Virus record (IMG/VR): IMGVR_UViG_3300040801_005525
Coordinates: 18,838-82,837 of that record
Strand: one strand, 5' to 3'
DNA length: 64,000 nucleotides
Source: a virus
Below, one piece after another: positions 41,549 through 49,761 of this stretch. The notes under the pieces are model-generated. The model did no database searches. It saw only the letters and a list, made by a program, of their open reading frames with translations, and had not been told where the DNA came from. The number at the start of each line of letters is the position of its first letter. Positions within the stretch are counted from its first letter, which is position 1. Both the position numbers and the translations under genes were made by a program.

Positions 41549-41973
41549 CACTCCTCCTTCACGCTCGACAAAGAACCCGACTCGGGCCTCTCCTTGTGAG
41601 CACGAACCATTGCCTCATAGCGCGCAATGACTTTCTCCCTGGTACCGTTGTCCTCCAAACCCCGAAGCGTCACAAACTTCCTGGCGTGCCACCACGCTAC
41701 CCAGGACATCAGCAATGCGAACCCAACGCAAATCAATGTCGAGATGAGCCTTGCTGTATGGTTGGGCGCAAAGGGACACACCACAAGCCCGGCTACCCAT
41801 AGGATCAGAGCAAAGAGGCTCGCAAAGATCATGTCTCCAGCAAGACCCCCCTCCCATCCGATCCACCAACGCACCCACCACACCGGATGGACCTGACGCG
41901 CTGTGTCGAGAGCCACCCCGCGCTCGAGCTTCTTGAGGCGCCTTGTCGTGCGCCATGCCTGCCACAAATTCAC
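41548..41973 (-). CDS. Membrane protein (141 aa), two TM segments
   Basis: GTG start with AAGGAGG five bases upstream, overlapping the stop of the small basic gene (GTGA). Two TM helices: DMIFASLFALILWVAGLVVC and LISTLICVGFALLMSWVAWW. Basic N-terminus (RTTRRLKKLERG). No family recognised. Confidence 0.6.
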   Translation of the reverse strand: MNLWQAWRTTRRLKKLERGVALDTARQVHPVWWVRWWIGWEGGLAGDMIFASLFALILWVAGLVVCPFAPNHTARLISTLICVGFALLMSWVAWWHARKFVTLRGLEDNGTREKVIARYEAMVRAHKERPESGSLSSVKEE

Positions 41974-42143
41974 TCTTCCTCCTTGATGTGTTCGAGCTCG
42001 CCGCACGCTGTCTCATGCGTCGCAGCGTGAAGGTGTTCGTTATGCTCCTGATTCTGCTCTTGTTTCAGAACCTTCGCGTTCCTCTTTCTTCCTCGGGAGC
42101 GTGGCCTGTCCCGACTCCTCCTTTTCTTTCGTCGTGTCGCCAT
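41970..42143 (-). CDS. Small highly basic protein (57 aa)
   Basis: A short gene between two coupled neighbours: ATG at 42143 directly after the previous TAG, with AGGAGGAA upstream, and its TGA overlaps the next GTG. The first 25 residues are extremely basic (MATRRKKRRSRDRPRSRGRK), and the rest is Gln/Glu/His-rich. Nucleic-acid binding is likely from charge alone. Coupling on both sides is the main argument that it is real. Confidence 0.6.
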   Translation of the reverse strand: MATRRKKRRSRDRPRSRGRKRNAKVLKQEQNQEHNEHLHAATHETACGELEHIKEEE

Positions 42144-42428
42144 CTATTCCTCCTCTCGATAGGCGAGGATCGTCCTGTGCGTCTCCTCGCTCGATGTATC
42201 AGGAGTCACCTCGGCGTGCTCATCGAGCACCTCACGGGGACTCGCACTCATGACCTCCCAGGGATCGGTCGCATAGCGTGCGGTGACATACTCGGGCGTG
42301 ATGCTCAGCTCGGCGCTCGGCCAGCGCCTCGCCATGTACGCCACCACGGCCTCTTGCGAGGTACACAGGGCAAGGAGCCCACCCTCCCGCGTCGCCGAGT
42401 TGTAGACAGTCACAGGCCAGATCTTCAC
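42144..42428 (-). CDS. Hypothetical protein (94 aa)
   Basis: GTG start at 42428 with GAGGAGGGG, overlapping the previous stop (GTGA). Strands and a helix (KIWPVTVYNSATREGGLLAL; SQEAVVAYMARRWPSAELSI) suggest a small alpha/beta domain. No family recognised. Confidence 0.6.
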   Translation of the reverse strand: MKIWPVTVYNSATREGGLLALCTSQEAVVAYMARRWPSAELSITPEYVTARYATDPWEVMSASPREVLDEHAEVTPDTSSEETHRTILAYREEE

Positions 42429-42925
42429 ATCCCCTCCTCGATCTGCACGAGCACGGGCTGTCGTGTCACAGGGCACATCGTGTAGTGCGTATGCGGCATG
42501 GGCACATGACCGAGCAACGCGAACACCTCGAGGTCTGAGTGATCCTCACCACATCGCGCGCAGCATCGAATGCCCATCTTGTGCGTGGCAACGGGCATCT
42601 TGTGCACCTCGGGCAACTTCATGTGGTCGATCAACTGCCCGCCACGCTCCCTGATGTACCCCATCATGAGGGTGGCGAGCCCTCCTGACATGGCCGCACG
42701 ACTCAGAGGCTCTGGCGGATGAGGCTCGATGCGCGCGATGAGCTCGAGCGCATCGCGCATTCTGTTGATGCAGGAAGCCACCTCCTGCCACGCGAGCTCG
42801 ACCTGGTCACTCGTCTTGGGCCACAACCGGCTCTTGGTCTTGAAGCCGCACGCCGTGCACTGGCTATCCCCATCAGGGCGCCTCTCCATCACGATCTGGT
42901 CACTCCCACACTCCGGACAATTCAT
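42425..42925 (-). CDS. Zinc-ribbon protein, ead/Ea22-like context (166 aa)
   Basis: N-terminal zinc ribbon MNCPECGSDQIVMERR plus CTACGFK; a central helix (QEVASCINRMRDALELIARI); and a second Cys/His cluster (CCARCGEDHSDLEVFALLGH, then PHTHYTMCP). Two metal sites are likely. Typical of small phage early proteins of unknown role. ATGA couplings on both sides. Confidence 0.65.
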   Translation of the reverse strand: MNCPECGSDQIVMERRPDGDSQCTACGFKTKSRLWPKTSDQVELAWQEVASCINRMRDALELIARIEPHPPEPLSRAAMSGGLATLMMGYIRERGGQLIDHMKLPEVHKMPVATHKMGIRCCARCGEDHSDLEVFALLGHVPMPHTHYTMCPVTRQPVLVQIEEGM

Positions 42926-43320
42926 GCGGTCTTCTCCTCTTCCATGTCTTTCCCGAGCCCTTCCTCGAGCTGTTCAATGACCCGTGAGAGCGTCCAGTGC
43001 GCCTCTTTGAGATCTTGCAGCGCGCCCTTCCCGCCTGAGCGCTTACCAAGGCACAAGAGCTTCTTGATGGCATGCGCCACGCCATAGTCTGTCACGTGAT
43101 AGGCCGCGCACACGTCGTACACATCGATCTGCACGCCACGAATGATCTTGTTGTACGGGTTCTGCTTCTTTGCCCGGTCGATGTCGAACCCCACAGGGGC
43201 AGGCTGTGCAGGCACCGCTTCCGCGAACAAGGGGCGGTTGCATTGATGACACACCTCACCCTCCTCGCCCATCAAGGGCGGCGCGCCGCACCCCGCGCAA
43301 CGGATCTTGAACTCACTCAT
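42922..43320 (-). CDS. Zinc-binding phage early protein (132 aa)
   Basis: CAGCGAPP and CHQCNRP form a zinc site. The C-terminal half contains YNKIIRGVQIDVYDVCAAYH, then VAHAIKKLLCLGKRSGGKGA and LQDLKEAHWTLSRVIEQLEE, a motif order seen in a widespread family of phage early proteins of unknown function. ATGA coupling on both sides. Confidence 0.7.
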   Translation of the reverse strand: MSEFKIRCAGCGAPPLMGEEGEVCHQCNRPLFAEAVPAQPAPVGFDIDRAKKQNPYNKIIRGVQIDVYDVCAAYHVTDYGVAHAIKKLLCLGKRSGGKGALQDLKEAHWTLSRVIEQLEEGLGKDMEEEKTA

Positions 43321-43709
43321 CCCTTCACCTTTCCAAAGATCGTCCTGTCATCGATGTCTTGAGCTGCAAACCAGTCTCGAAGACGCCCTGCTGACGCACA
43401 CGAGAGGGGCGCGTGGAGCTTGAAGCACCCGCTCACGAGCTCCATCGTGAATGCCACCCCCTCCCCCACCTGCACCCGGCGCATCACGAGCACGTCCCCG
43501 TTGCCAAGTGGGAGCTTGATCTCGCCCTCGGGCTGGGGCGCAAGCCAGGGCTCAGGGTCATACGTGAACCCGTGTGGGAGGTTCAGCCTGGCGAGCGCTT
43601 GCGCGGGGGTCTCCCAGAGGTGATCACACGCGCTGCATTCACAGTGCATCTCATGGTCGTGGTCCCCCACCGCCCCACACTCTGGGCATGTCATCATGTG
43701 CGGAGTCAT
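43317..43709 (-). CDS. Zinc-ribbon protein (130 aa)
   Basis: N-terminal MTCPECGAVGDHDHEMHCEC with CSACDHLW gives two Cys pairs for zinc. The rest is strand-rich (GEIKLPLGNGDVLVMRRVQV; VAFTMELVSGCFKLHAPL). No further family recognised. Two alternative Met starts (residues 5 and 6) lie just inside. Confidence 0.6.
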   Translation of the reverse strand: MTPHMMTCPECGAVGDHDHEMHCECSACDHLWETPAQALARLNLPHGFTYDPEPWLAPQPEGEIKLPLGNGDVLVMRRVQVGEGVAFTMELVSGCFKLHAPLSCASAGRLRDWFAAQDIDDRTIFGKVKG

Positions 43710-43712
43710 GCA

Positions 43713-43943
43713 CTATCCCTCGCTGAGCCTTCGAAACTCTGCCTTGAATGCCAAGAAATCGAACGCCTCCTTGGTCTTGTCTGGATGCACGACGAGTACG
43801 CCTGTCATCGTGAACTTGAGCCGGGTGAGACACGTCGTGATGTAGATGAACCTTTCGATCACCACGCGCTCTCCCGTACTCCTGCACTCGTACTCCCCAC
43901 CCTCCTCGAGGAAGTTCAAGGGATCTGGCACACCGCGATTCAT
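43713..43943 (-). CDS. Small hypothetical protein (76 aa)
   Basis: Start overlaps the RNA ligase stop (ATGA, GGGAGG upstream). Small strand-rich sequence (YECRSTGERVVIERFIYITT; LKFTMTGVLVVHPD) with a C-terminal helix. No family recognised. Translational coupling suggests it is made with the RNA ligase. Confidence 0.6.
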   Translation of the reverse strand: MNRGVPDPLNFLEEGGEYECRSTGERVVIERFIYITTCLTRLKFTMTGVLVVHPDKTKEAFDFLAFKAEFRRLSEG

Positions 43944-45181
43944 GCATCCTCCCTGGGCGGGCACATCGCCCTGAACCCCTTGCAGGGCTCGAAGCGACAC
44001 GCCACGTCATGGAGCGTCACGTGCTTGCCGCGCGCCATGTCCATCACGACAGGGAGAAGCTCAGCGTGCGCCTCCTTGCACCTGAGCGCGAGGCCCTTGA
44101 AGTAGTCATGATCGCGTGGCGCATCACCCCACAGAGTGTCCCAGCGAAGGAGCATGCCTCCCGCACACGCTTTCAAGCCCGTCACGCCGATCTTCCACAC
44201 CTTGAACGCCTCGAAGTGCGCGGCGTACTCCGCCATGAGCTCCTCCTCGTGCAACCCCTGCTCGAGCAGGTAGGTCTTGAACGCCTCCCATGTGTCGAGC
44301 TGGGCGTTCCAGCACGTCTCCACCACGCGCTTGTAGGAGCAGTCGAACTTGAGCGCATGCATGCGCACGTAGGCTTGCGTCTTGACCTTGACCCGGTGCA
44401 CGACCTCGCCGTTTTGCTCGAGCTGCACGACGAGCCCCTCGTGCAAGCCGCTCTTCATCTCGACTGAAAAGATGGCATCCTCGATGCTGCCGCTGTAACG
44501 CTCGGGCAAGGGAAGGGCGAGGTGCACGCTCAACCCCTCCATCGCCTCAAAGCCCATGTAGTGACCCCATGGATGCTCGGCGTCAGGGTGCACATAGACG
44601 GCATGGAGCACGAGCCCCGTCAACTGCCCGTAGCGCGTGATGATCCTGTTCTCGGGGTGAATGAGCTCACAGATGAGCGTCTTGCCGTACACGTACCTGG
44701 GGTCGAGCGCGCTCGCGTCATGCGAGGTGAGGATCGCGCGCGCCGCTTCCACGAAGCTCCACCCGGTCAAACCCTGTGTGCCCTCCCCTGCCCCGCGTGT
44801 GGCGAGCAGCACCTCTCCCTCATGCTCGAAGATCTGGATCATCGTGCCATCGAGCTTCTCGCAGAGCACGGCCTGGGCGCCCTCGTCGAGCAGGGTGTCG
44901 TGCAGGGTCGTGGCCGCCTGATGCAGCCCCAGGTTGTACATCTTGACGAGCGGGAGGCTCACCACGCGGTAGGGATCGCGCGCGTACACGATGCCCTTTG
45001 AGAGCAGCTCGTGAGGCTTCGCTGGCTCGGGGAGTTGCGGGCCACAGGTCGCCACGATCAGGCCATGGGCCATCTCGCGCTTCTTGATGCGGGGATCGGC
45101 GTCGATCTCGCGGAGCACACCGTGAGGGCACTCGGTCAAGGTCCTGAGCAGGTAGGGGATGTGCAGGGGGTGGAAGTCCAT
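43940..45181 (-). CDS. RNA ligase, T4 Rnl1-like (413 aa)
   Basis: Nucleotidyltransferase of the ATP-dependent RNA ligase superfamily. Motif I is CEKLDGTM with the adenylated Lys109; before it lies PYRVVSLPLVKMYNLG, as in T4 Rnl1. Then the GYGxx-like GKTLICELIHPENRI, motif IIIa/IV-type LHEGLVVQLE and motif V RVKVKTQAYV are all present. The C-terminal 130 residues are helical. Rnl1-type enzymes reseal tRNAs cut by host anticodon nucleases, usually with a kinase-phosphatase partner; none is seen in this window. Start MDFHPLHIPY, just after an intergenic repeat; weak ribosome site. Confidence 0.85.
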   Translation of the reverse strand: MDFHPLHIPYLLRTLTECPHGVLREIDADPRIKKREMAHGLIVATCGPQLPEPAKPHELLSKGIVYARDPYRVVSLPLVKMYNLGLHQAATTLHDTLLDEGAQAVLCEKLDGTMIQIFEHEGEVLLATRGAGEGTQGLTGWSFVEAARAILTSHDASALDPRYVYGKTLICELIHPENRIITRYGQLTGLVLHAVYVHPDAEHPWGHYMGFEAMEGLSVHLALPLPERYSGSIEDAIFSVEMKSGLHEGLVVQLEQNGEVVHRVKVKTQAYVRMHALKFDCSYKRVVETCWNAQLDTWEAFKTYLLEQGLHEEELMAEYAAHFEAFKVWKIGVTGLKACAGGMLLRWDTLWGDAPRDHDYFKGLALRCKEAHAELLPVVMDMARGKHVTLHDVACRFEPCKGFRAMCPPREDA

Positions 45182-45208
45182 GATGACCGTGGTGTAAGTG
45201 GGAGGGGG

Positions 45209-45235
45209 TGTGGGGGGGTGGGGTTCTTTTTTCTT
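45209..45235 (+). repeat. Dispersed G-rich/T-rich repeat, copy 8
   Basis: GTGTGGGGGGGTGGGGTTCT followed by TTTTTCTT; fills the gap between the 806-aa gene and the RNA ligase. Confidence 0.65.
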
Positions 45236-45245
45236 GTCAGGGGAT

Positions 45246-47666
45246 TTAGCGCTTGCGCTGCTGCTTTCTCGCCTGTCTGGCTTTTCTCTTCTTCTCCCGA
45301 CGCTTCCTCTTCCTGTTCGAGCCATGGAGCGCGCAGTCAACTCTGGCGATCTGCTCACGGTGTGCGCCGAGCGTCTCGAGGCCCTTCGCCACGCTCGAAA
45401 GCGCCGCAGAGAACGCCTCGCCGATGGAGGGGATGCGCTCATCCCCTGTCCTGTCCTGGGGGATGGGTTCGACGCGCTCCATGTGATCGAGGGCAGCCAT
45501 GATGCGTCTCCCGGTATCGGTGATGGCCGGGGTCATGAGCGCACGCTGGGTCATGATCCTGTGTGGGCCTGGCTGACGGAGCTTGGCGAACGCGTTCCCC
45601 AGCGCAGTGACCTGGTCGTTTGTGCGTGTGGAGGTGTCAGCGAGCACCTGACTCATCCGGGCTGCGTCTTCCTCGGAGATGGGGTTGGCGAGATGGCGAA
45701 GTCGCGCTATGGGGTCATCACTCCCGGGCGGAGTCTGGATGCCCACACTCACAAAGGAGGGGCCAGCAACACGCCCCTGGATGTACCTGACCCCCTCCTC
45801 GTTGAGCTTCACCTCGGCGCTCATGCCATGCTCATCCTGGCGCACACTCGTCACCTCACCAAGCGGTTCTCCCTGCCCGTTGAGCTGCCTGACGACTCGA
45901 GGATGCTCTCGAGAGCCATCCAGATGAAGGATGTCCACCTCATCACCGGGCTCGACATGGTGGGCACGTCCTGCGACGCCACGAAGCTCGAAGGTGCCTT
46001 GTTCGGGGTCGAGTCGGCAGAAGAACACCTGCCCCTGTGCGCTCACGAACTCCAGCTCGTCTTTGGCAAGCTCTTGCGAGCTTCGTATATCGGCGCCGAG
46101 CATGGCCCCGTGGACATCGAGCGTCGTCCCCTCACCCACGCGCACCTCGGTGATGCGTGCCTCGGCAAGTCGCCTCGCCCTGGTTAGCGCGAGCGCCGCG
46201 AGTGAGGAAGTGTCATGGGCGTGCGTGGCCTCCAGATAGGTGCCTTCGACCTCATCCTCGTCGAAGACATACACGCCAGGCAGAGGACGGTCCGCTCTTG
46301 TCAGCTGCTCGACATGCATGTCCGGACCCGAAGCAAAATCAAGGTCACAGGTCAGGGGCTCGTCGCCATCGATCACGTCGCGCAAAGCATGTGCATAGGC
46401 TCGTGCCGATGCCTCGCGTTGCTCTGAAGACGAGGGCAACTTTGGCCCAACCTCATCCCACACGAGCCGGTGATGCATATCGAGAGGCGTGGTCCGCAGA
46501 TCCGTTTTATCCTGAACATAAAGCTCCAGGAGGAGGAGGCGGCGCAGCGGTGCAAGATGATCTCGACACTGTATGAACGCACGACCTGGTCTTGTGCCGA
46601 ACAGGCGGATCAGGTGTGCATCGCTCACGCGCTCTCGCACCGTATCGATGAGCAGGTCGGTCAGGTCGCGCAGATGTCCATTGCGACGAAACAGGCGCAC
46701 ACCAAGCGCCTCGAACTCACGAGTGAGAGGAGAACTCGGGGTGATGCCGAGGAACCTCTTATGGGCATCTCGCCACACACCTCTGAGCGAGCGCCCGTGA
46801 CGTCCCATGTCAGCAAGCGCGCCCATCAACACCCCTGCACCCTCCGCGCTGTCTGCAAGAGGCGCAACGCCCACATCGCTGCGCTCAAAGACATCGACCA
46901 TCTCCTCGGTTGAGATGTTCGCCCCCCTCGAGATGATGTCGATGACGCGGCGCTCATGCGCAAGGGATCTGGCAGGGCTCACGTGCTCTCTTACATCGAG
47001 CTCTTGGGCACGCACTGGAATTCCGCTGTGCAGAAGCGCGGCGTGCAAATGTCCCGCCATGGCATCGTCAGGGCTGTGCCAGGTCGAACCCATGGCACGC
47101 ACGGTGAGCATACGTCCCTCGTCCCATCCATCGAGTTCATTCATGATGGCCTTGATGCGTGTCACCACAGCGAGCGGCACATAGCCATGGTGAGTCACCT
47201 CACCTGCGCCCTCCATGAACGCGAGGCCATCGCGTGTCTCGACGATGTCCACGGGCAGCCGGCCCGACCTGGTCATCGAGGCGCCCTGAAGCTCACACGC
47301 ATCCCAGACATCGAGCACCTCACGACGACCACGGGGGAGGTTCGAACCCGTGCTTTCGGCCTCGGCGCGTGCGCTCCGCACCTCTCCGGCGAGCTGCGCG
47401 ATCACCCCATCGAGGCTCGCGCAGGCACACACCTGACCATCCTGACCTGTGACCTGCCATGCCCCTTCCGACACGGACACCGTGCAGCTGCGCCGGGCAG
47501 GCAGGGCGAGGCGCGCCCACATCTCACCTGTGTCGGCGAGGTAGGGGTCATCCTTCCTGCGCGCGAGCCGGTGCGCTTGCCACGAGACGAGCAGCGCGGG
47601 AAGCCTCGTGAGCAGGTCATCGAACAGGAGCGCGTCACGCTCATGATGTGTGGGGTCACAGGTCAA
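45246..47666 (-). CDS. Large protein of unknown function (806 aa)
   Basis: TTG start at 47666 overlapping the previous TGA, with GAGGAGC upstream. No recognised domain. Residues 1-100 are alpha/beta; about 240-420 helical (ARSLAHERRVIDIISRGANI; LRDLTDLLIDTVRERVSDAH); about 440-640 mixed with strands (GTTLDVHGAMLGADIRSS; PGDEVDILHLDGS); about 650-690 GMSAEVKLNEEGVRYIQGRV; and a very basic C-terminus (RKRKRREKKRKARQARKQQR), probably nucleic-acid-binding. It sits amid early genes yet is as long as a polymerase. No polymerase, helicase or nuclease motif was found by eye. Confidence 0.65.
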   Translation of the reverse strand: MTCDPTHHERDALLFDDLLTRLPALLVSWQAHRLARRKDDPYLADTGEMWARLALPARRSCTVSVSEGAWQVTGQDGQVCACASLDGVIAQLAGEVRSARAEAESTGSNLPRGRREVLDVWDACELQGASMTRSGRLPVDIVETRDGLAFMEGAGEVTHHGYVPLAVVTRIKAIMNELDGWDEGRMLTVRAMGSTWHSPDDAMAGHLHAALLHSGIPVRAQELDVREHVSPARSLAHERRVIDIISRGANISTEEMVDVFERSDVGVAPLADSAEGAGVLMGALADMGRHGRSLRGVWRDAHKRFLGITPSSPLTREFEALGVRLFRRNGHLRDLTDLLIDTVRERVSDAHLIRLFGTRPGRAFIQCRDHLAPLRRLLLLELYVQDKTDLRTTPLDMHHRLVWDEVGPKLPSSSEQREASARAYAHALRDVIDGDEPLTCDLDFASGPDMHVEQLTRADRPLPGVYVFDEDEVEGTYLEATHAHDTSSLAALALTRARRLAEARITEVRVGEGTTLDVHGAMLGADIRSSQELAKDELEFVSAQGQVFFCRLDPEQGTFELRGVAGRAHHVEPGDEVDILHLDGSREHPRVVRQLNGQGEPLGEVTSVRQDEHGMSAEVKLNEEGVRYIQGRVAGPSFVSVGIQTPPGSDDPIARLRHLANPISEEDAARMSQVLADTSTRTNDQVTALGNAFAKLRQPGPHRIMTQRALMTPAITDTGRRIMAALDHMERVEPIPQDRTGDERIPSIGEAFSAALSSVAKGLETLGAHREQIARVDCALHGSNRKRKRREKKRKARQARKQQRKR

Positions 47667-48085
47667 AAGAGCTCCTCGAGTTCATCATCGAGTGCCGCAC
47701 CAAAGGTCTGATCCCACAACCAGCCATCACGTTCTTCGTCCTCTCGCTCGATACGATCGCGGTGCGTGGAAGGATGATCCTCCTCGGCGAGTTCAAAGCT
47801 CACATACCGAAACCCGCGCGTGACGCGTTGTGTTCCAGGGTCGAAGGGCTCCTCGAAGACGACCGCGTCGATGCACTCCCACTCGATGCGGCCAAGCTCG
47901 ACATACTTGATCTCGGCACACCCGACGACCATGCCATCGAGTTGGAAGAAGATGAGGTCGCCCGGGTGGACGCCCCTGGGCAGTCGGCCCATCTCCCACC
48001 ATGCGTAACCCTCATCGGGCTCGAGCTTGTCCTCGATCAGATGGGTGCCCTCGTCTTTCGGGCAGATGACACAGATGTCACTCAT
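47663..48085 (-). CDS. Possible PUA/ASCH-like fold protein (140 aa)
   Basis: ATGA coupled on both sides. The stretch RGVHPGDLIFFQLDGMVVGC, followed by AEIKYVELG and VVFEEPFDPGTQRVTRGF, resembles the 'PGD-hhhh...h.G.a.h' core of ASCH/EVE-type PUA-like domains, which bind modified or structured nucleic acids. N-terminal CVICPKDEG has a Cys pair. The acidic C-terminus is Asp/Glu-rich. Family assignment is tentative. Confidence 0.5.
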   Translation of the reverse strand: MSDICVICPKDEGTHLIEDKLEPDEGYAWWEMGRLPRGVHPGDLIFFQLDGMVVGCAEIKYVELGRIEWECIDAVVFEEPFDPGTQRVTRGFRYVSFELAEEDHPSTHRDRIEREDEERDGWLWDQTFGAALDDELEELF

Positions 48086-48339
48086 CGCTCCTCTCCTCTC
48101 TTGCTGTCAGGTGGAAAGTCCTCGTCATCGCGCACGTTGCGCGCCGCCAGAAACCACGTCATCGTCCACAGCCATGTCATGGCGGCGAGCAGGAAAGTGA
48201 GCACAGCCCAGATGAGCCATGAGGTCACGTGCGCATAGACGAGCAGCCCCGTGCCGACGAACACGGGCACAGCACTCACACACGTCACGCCGAGACTCAC
48301 GCTCCGGCGCACGAACTCCCTTGTCTCCTCGTTGGTCAT
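48082..48339 (-). CDS. Small membrane protein (85 aa), two TM segments
   Basis: ATG at 48339 with GTGGAG; a GTG at 48348 is possible. TM helices: VTCVSAVPVFVGTGLLVYAH and WLIWAVLTFLLAAMTWLWTM, with a charged C-terminal tail. No family recognised. Confidence 0.55.
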   Translation of the reverse strand: MTNEETREFVRRSVSLGVTCVSAVPVFVGTGLLVYAHVTSWLIWAVLTFLLAAMTWLWTMTWFLAARNVRDDEDFPPDSKRGEER

Positions 48340-48357
48340 CGTCTCCACGTCCTTCTT

Positions 48358-48549
48358 TCAGCCCTGTTCACGGTAGCGCCTGTGCAGCGCGCCAAAGGTC
48401 CATATCCACGCCAGACACAGGCAAGAGAGGATCCCGGTGCCAAGCAACGAGCATAGCCAGTGCAGATCGAATCTCGCTACAAAGAGCGCACACAACATGC
48501 CCACAGGCAACGTCTCCATGTAGGCGTACAGCCATGCTCGCCAACTCAT
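48358..48549 (-). CDS. Small membrane protein (63 aa), two TM segments
   Basis: Start overlaps the DUF4326 gene stop (ATGA). Hydrophobic helices (LPVGMLCALFVARF; WLCSLLGTGILSCLCLAWIW) joined by a short loop. No family recognised. Confidence 0.55.
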   Translation of the reverse strand: MSWRAWLYAYMETLPVGMLCALFVARFDLHWLCSLLGTGILSCLCLAWIWTFGALHRRYREQG

Positions 48550-49019
48550 GCCATCTTCCCTTCTAGCCTCGCCCTGAGCACCGGATCCACGACATCCTGT
48601 CCCTCGGCTATCCCGAGCACAGCTCTGTACCTCGCGATGAACCCCGCGAGCACACGGCGTGGGTCATCCGAGTCCGCACACGCGGCGAGGATGTCCCCGT
48701 GACACGCCTGTGGCGCGCAAAAGCACGCGAGCAGCTGGCCGCGCAGCTCATGGACTTCATCGATCAGGCCCGTGCGCTTCACATGCTCACAGTAGGGCCA
48801 CAGGCACCTCGCCTCGCTCACCGGCGTACGCGGCTTCTCGAGGGGGAAGGGGTTTCCCCAACGGGTCGGGCGCCCTCCCCTACCGCGTCCGATGTAGAGA
48901 TGTGACGCCTTCTCGTGGCGCGCCCTATGAACCGTGGTGACGCGTGTGGCCTCTTGCGGCACACAGGCGGCGCACGCTCGAGACGCGTGAGCCGTCACGT
49001 TGACCTGCTCGGTGCTCAT
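48546..49019 (-). CDS. DUF4326 protein (157 aa)
   Basis: The DUF4326 signature is clear: YIGRGRGGRPTRWGNPFPLE (about 42-61) and LRGQLLACFCAPQACHGDIL (about 92-111), with the conserved RWGNPF and C-x-C-x(4)-CH. The N-terminus includes CAACVP. Metal binding is likely; function is not established, though such proteins are frequent in phages. First gene downstream of the promoter module at 49057-49145, with GGAGC before the ATG. Confidence 0.75.
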   Translation of the reverse strand: MSTEQVNVTAHASRACAACVPQEATRVTTVHRARHEKASHLYIGRGRGGRPTRWGNPFPLEKPRTPVSEARCLWPYCEHVKRTGLIDEVHELRGQLLACFCAPQACHGDILAACADSDDPRRVLAGFIARYRAVLGIAEGQDVVDPVLRARLEGKMA

Positions 49020-49056
49020 GATGGATGCTCCGTATGTGCTTGAAATTCACAGGGAT

Positions 49057-49145
49057 CATTCGATCAAAATCAGCCCTGTGTGTCAATGATGAACTGAGCA
49101 TAATGCTCAGTTTACACAGAGTTCACACTGTAAATGATTTACAGT
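49057..49145 (-). promoter_or_regulatory. Promoter module 1: TTGACA-N17-TCGAAT with two palindromic boxes
   Basis: Minus strand -35 TTGACA (49081-49086), 17 bases, -10 TCGAAT (49058-49063), about 40 bp before the DUF4326 gene. Seven bases upstream of the -35 lies palindrome A, CTGAGCATAATGCTCAG on the plus strand (49094-49110); further upstream palindrome B, ACTGTAAATGATTTACAGT (49127-49145). The same layout with identical 17-bp spacing occurs at 55613-55708. Confidence 0.75.
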
Positions 49146-49412
49146 ATGTGTAAGCCTTGCAAAGCCCTGTATCGCCTCCCGAACGCGATGCACATCATCC
49201 CAAGGCAGCGCTCGAACCAGCTCGAGCTCGATCCCTGGACACCTCGCGAGCACCGTCTCGACAAACTCCTCGACCTCCTCGAAGGTGTTCATCAGAAACA
49301 CCTCCCCTTCCCTCCCATCGCGCAGCGCCATGAGCGCCTCCTTGCCCTGAAGGATCACGCCATCAGGGGTGAGGAACGCGCTGATCGTGCTCCTGAGCTC
49401 ACCACCCTGCAT
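49107..49412 (-). CDS. Hypothetical protein (101 aa)
   Basis: Start at tandem ATG codons with AGGAGGTCG upstream; overlaps the RusA gene stop. Alpha/beta protein (FLTPDGVILQGKEALMALRD; EEVEEFVETVLARCPGIELE). No family recognised. Its last codons overlap palindrome A of the promoter module. Confidence 0.6.
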   Translation of the reverse strand: MQGGELRSTISAFLTPDGVILQGKEALMALRDGREGEVFLMNTFEEVEEFVETVLARCPGIELELVRALPWDDVHRVREAIQGFARLTHTVNHLQCELCVN

Positions 49413-49761
49413 CATCGACCTCCTGCACGCGTATCTCGACGCGTGGTGTATCCGCTCGCGTGAAGCGCCTGACCCGCAGTTCGCACACCTGCCTGTCGTT
49501 GTCATAGAGCACACCTTCGAGCGCGTCCTGGATCCCCTTGGCGTAGTTGTCCACATCGCCCATGCGGCTCCGGTTCGTAAGGTACACATCGATGTGCAGG
49601 GTCACGAACGCCTTGCCCCAGGAGCGCGCGCCCTCACACAGCGCCGCACCCCCGACCGTGCGCTTCCACACCGTATAGGCAGCCGTGTTTCTTCGCCCCT
49701 TGCCCGCGGTGCGATCCCAGGTCTTTGGGCGCCCTGGGAGTGTCATCTGGAAGGTGCGCAT
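49399..49761 (-). CDS. rusA: RusA-type Holliday-junction resolvase (120 aa)
   Basis: Small endodeoxyribonuclease of the RusA family: N-terminal strand TFQMTLPGRPKTWDRTAGKG; VTLHIDVYL; and the diagnostic GDVDNYAKGIQDALEGVLYD (68-87) with D69, D71 and D79, followed by NDRQVCELRVRRF. The Asp residues bind the metals that cut four-way DNA junctions. Useful for recombination-dependent replication and for clearing branches before packaging. ATG at 49761 shares its A with the methyltransferase stop. Confidence 0.85.
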   Translation of the reverse strand: MRTFQMTLPGRPKTWDRTAGKGRRNTAAYTVWKRTVGGAALCEGARSWGKAFVTLHIDVYLTNRSRMGDVDNYAKGIQDALEGVLYDNDRQVCELRVRRFTRADTPRVEIRVQEVDDAGW

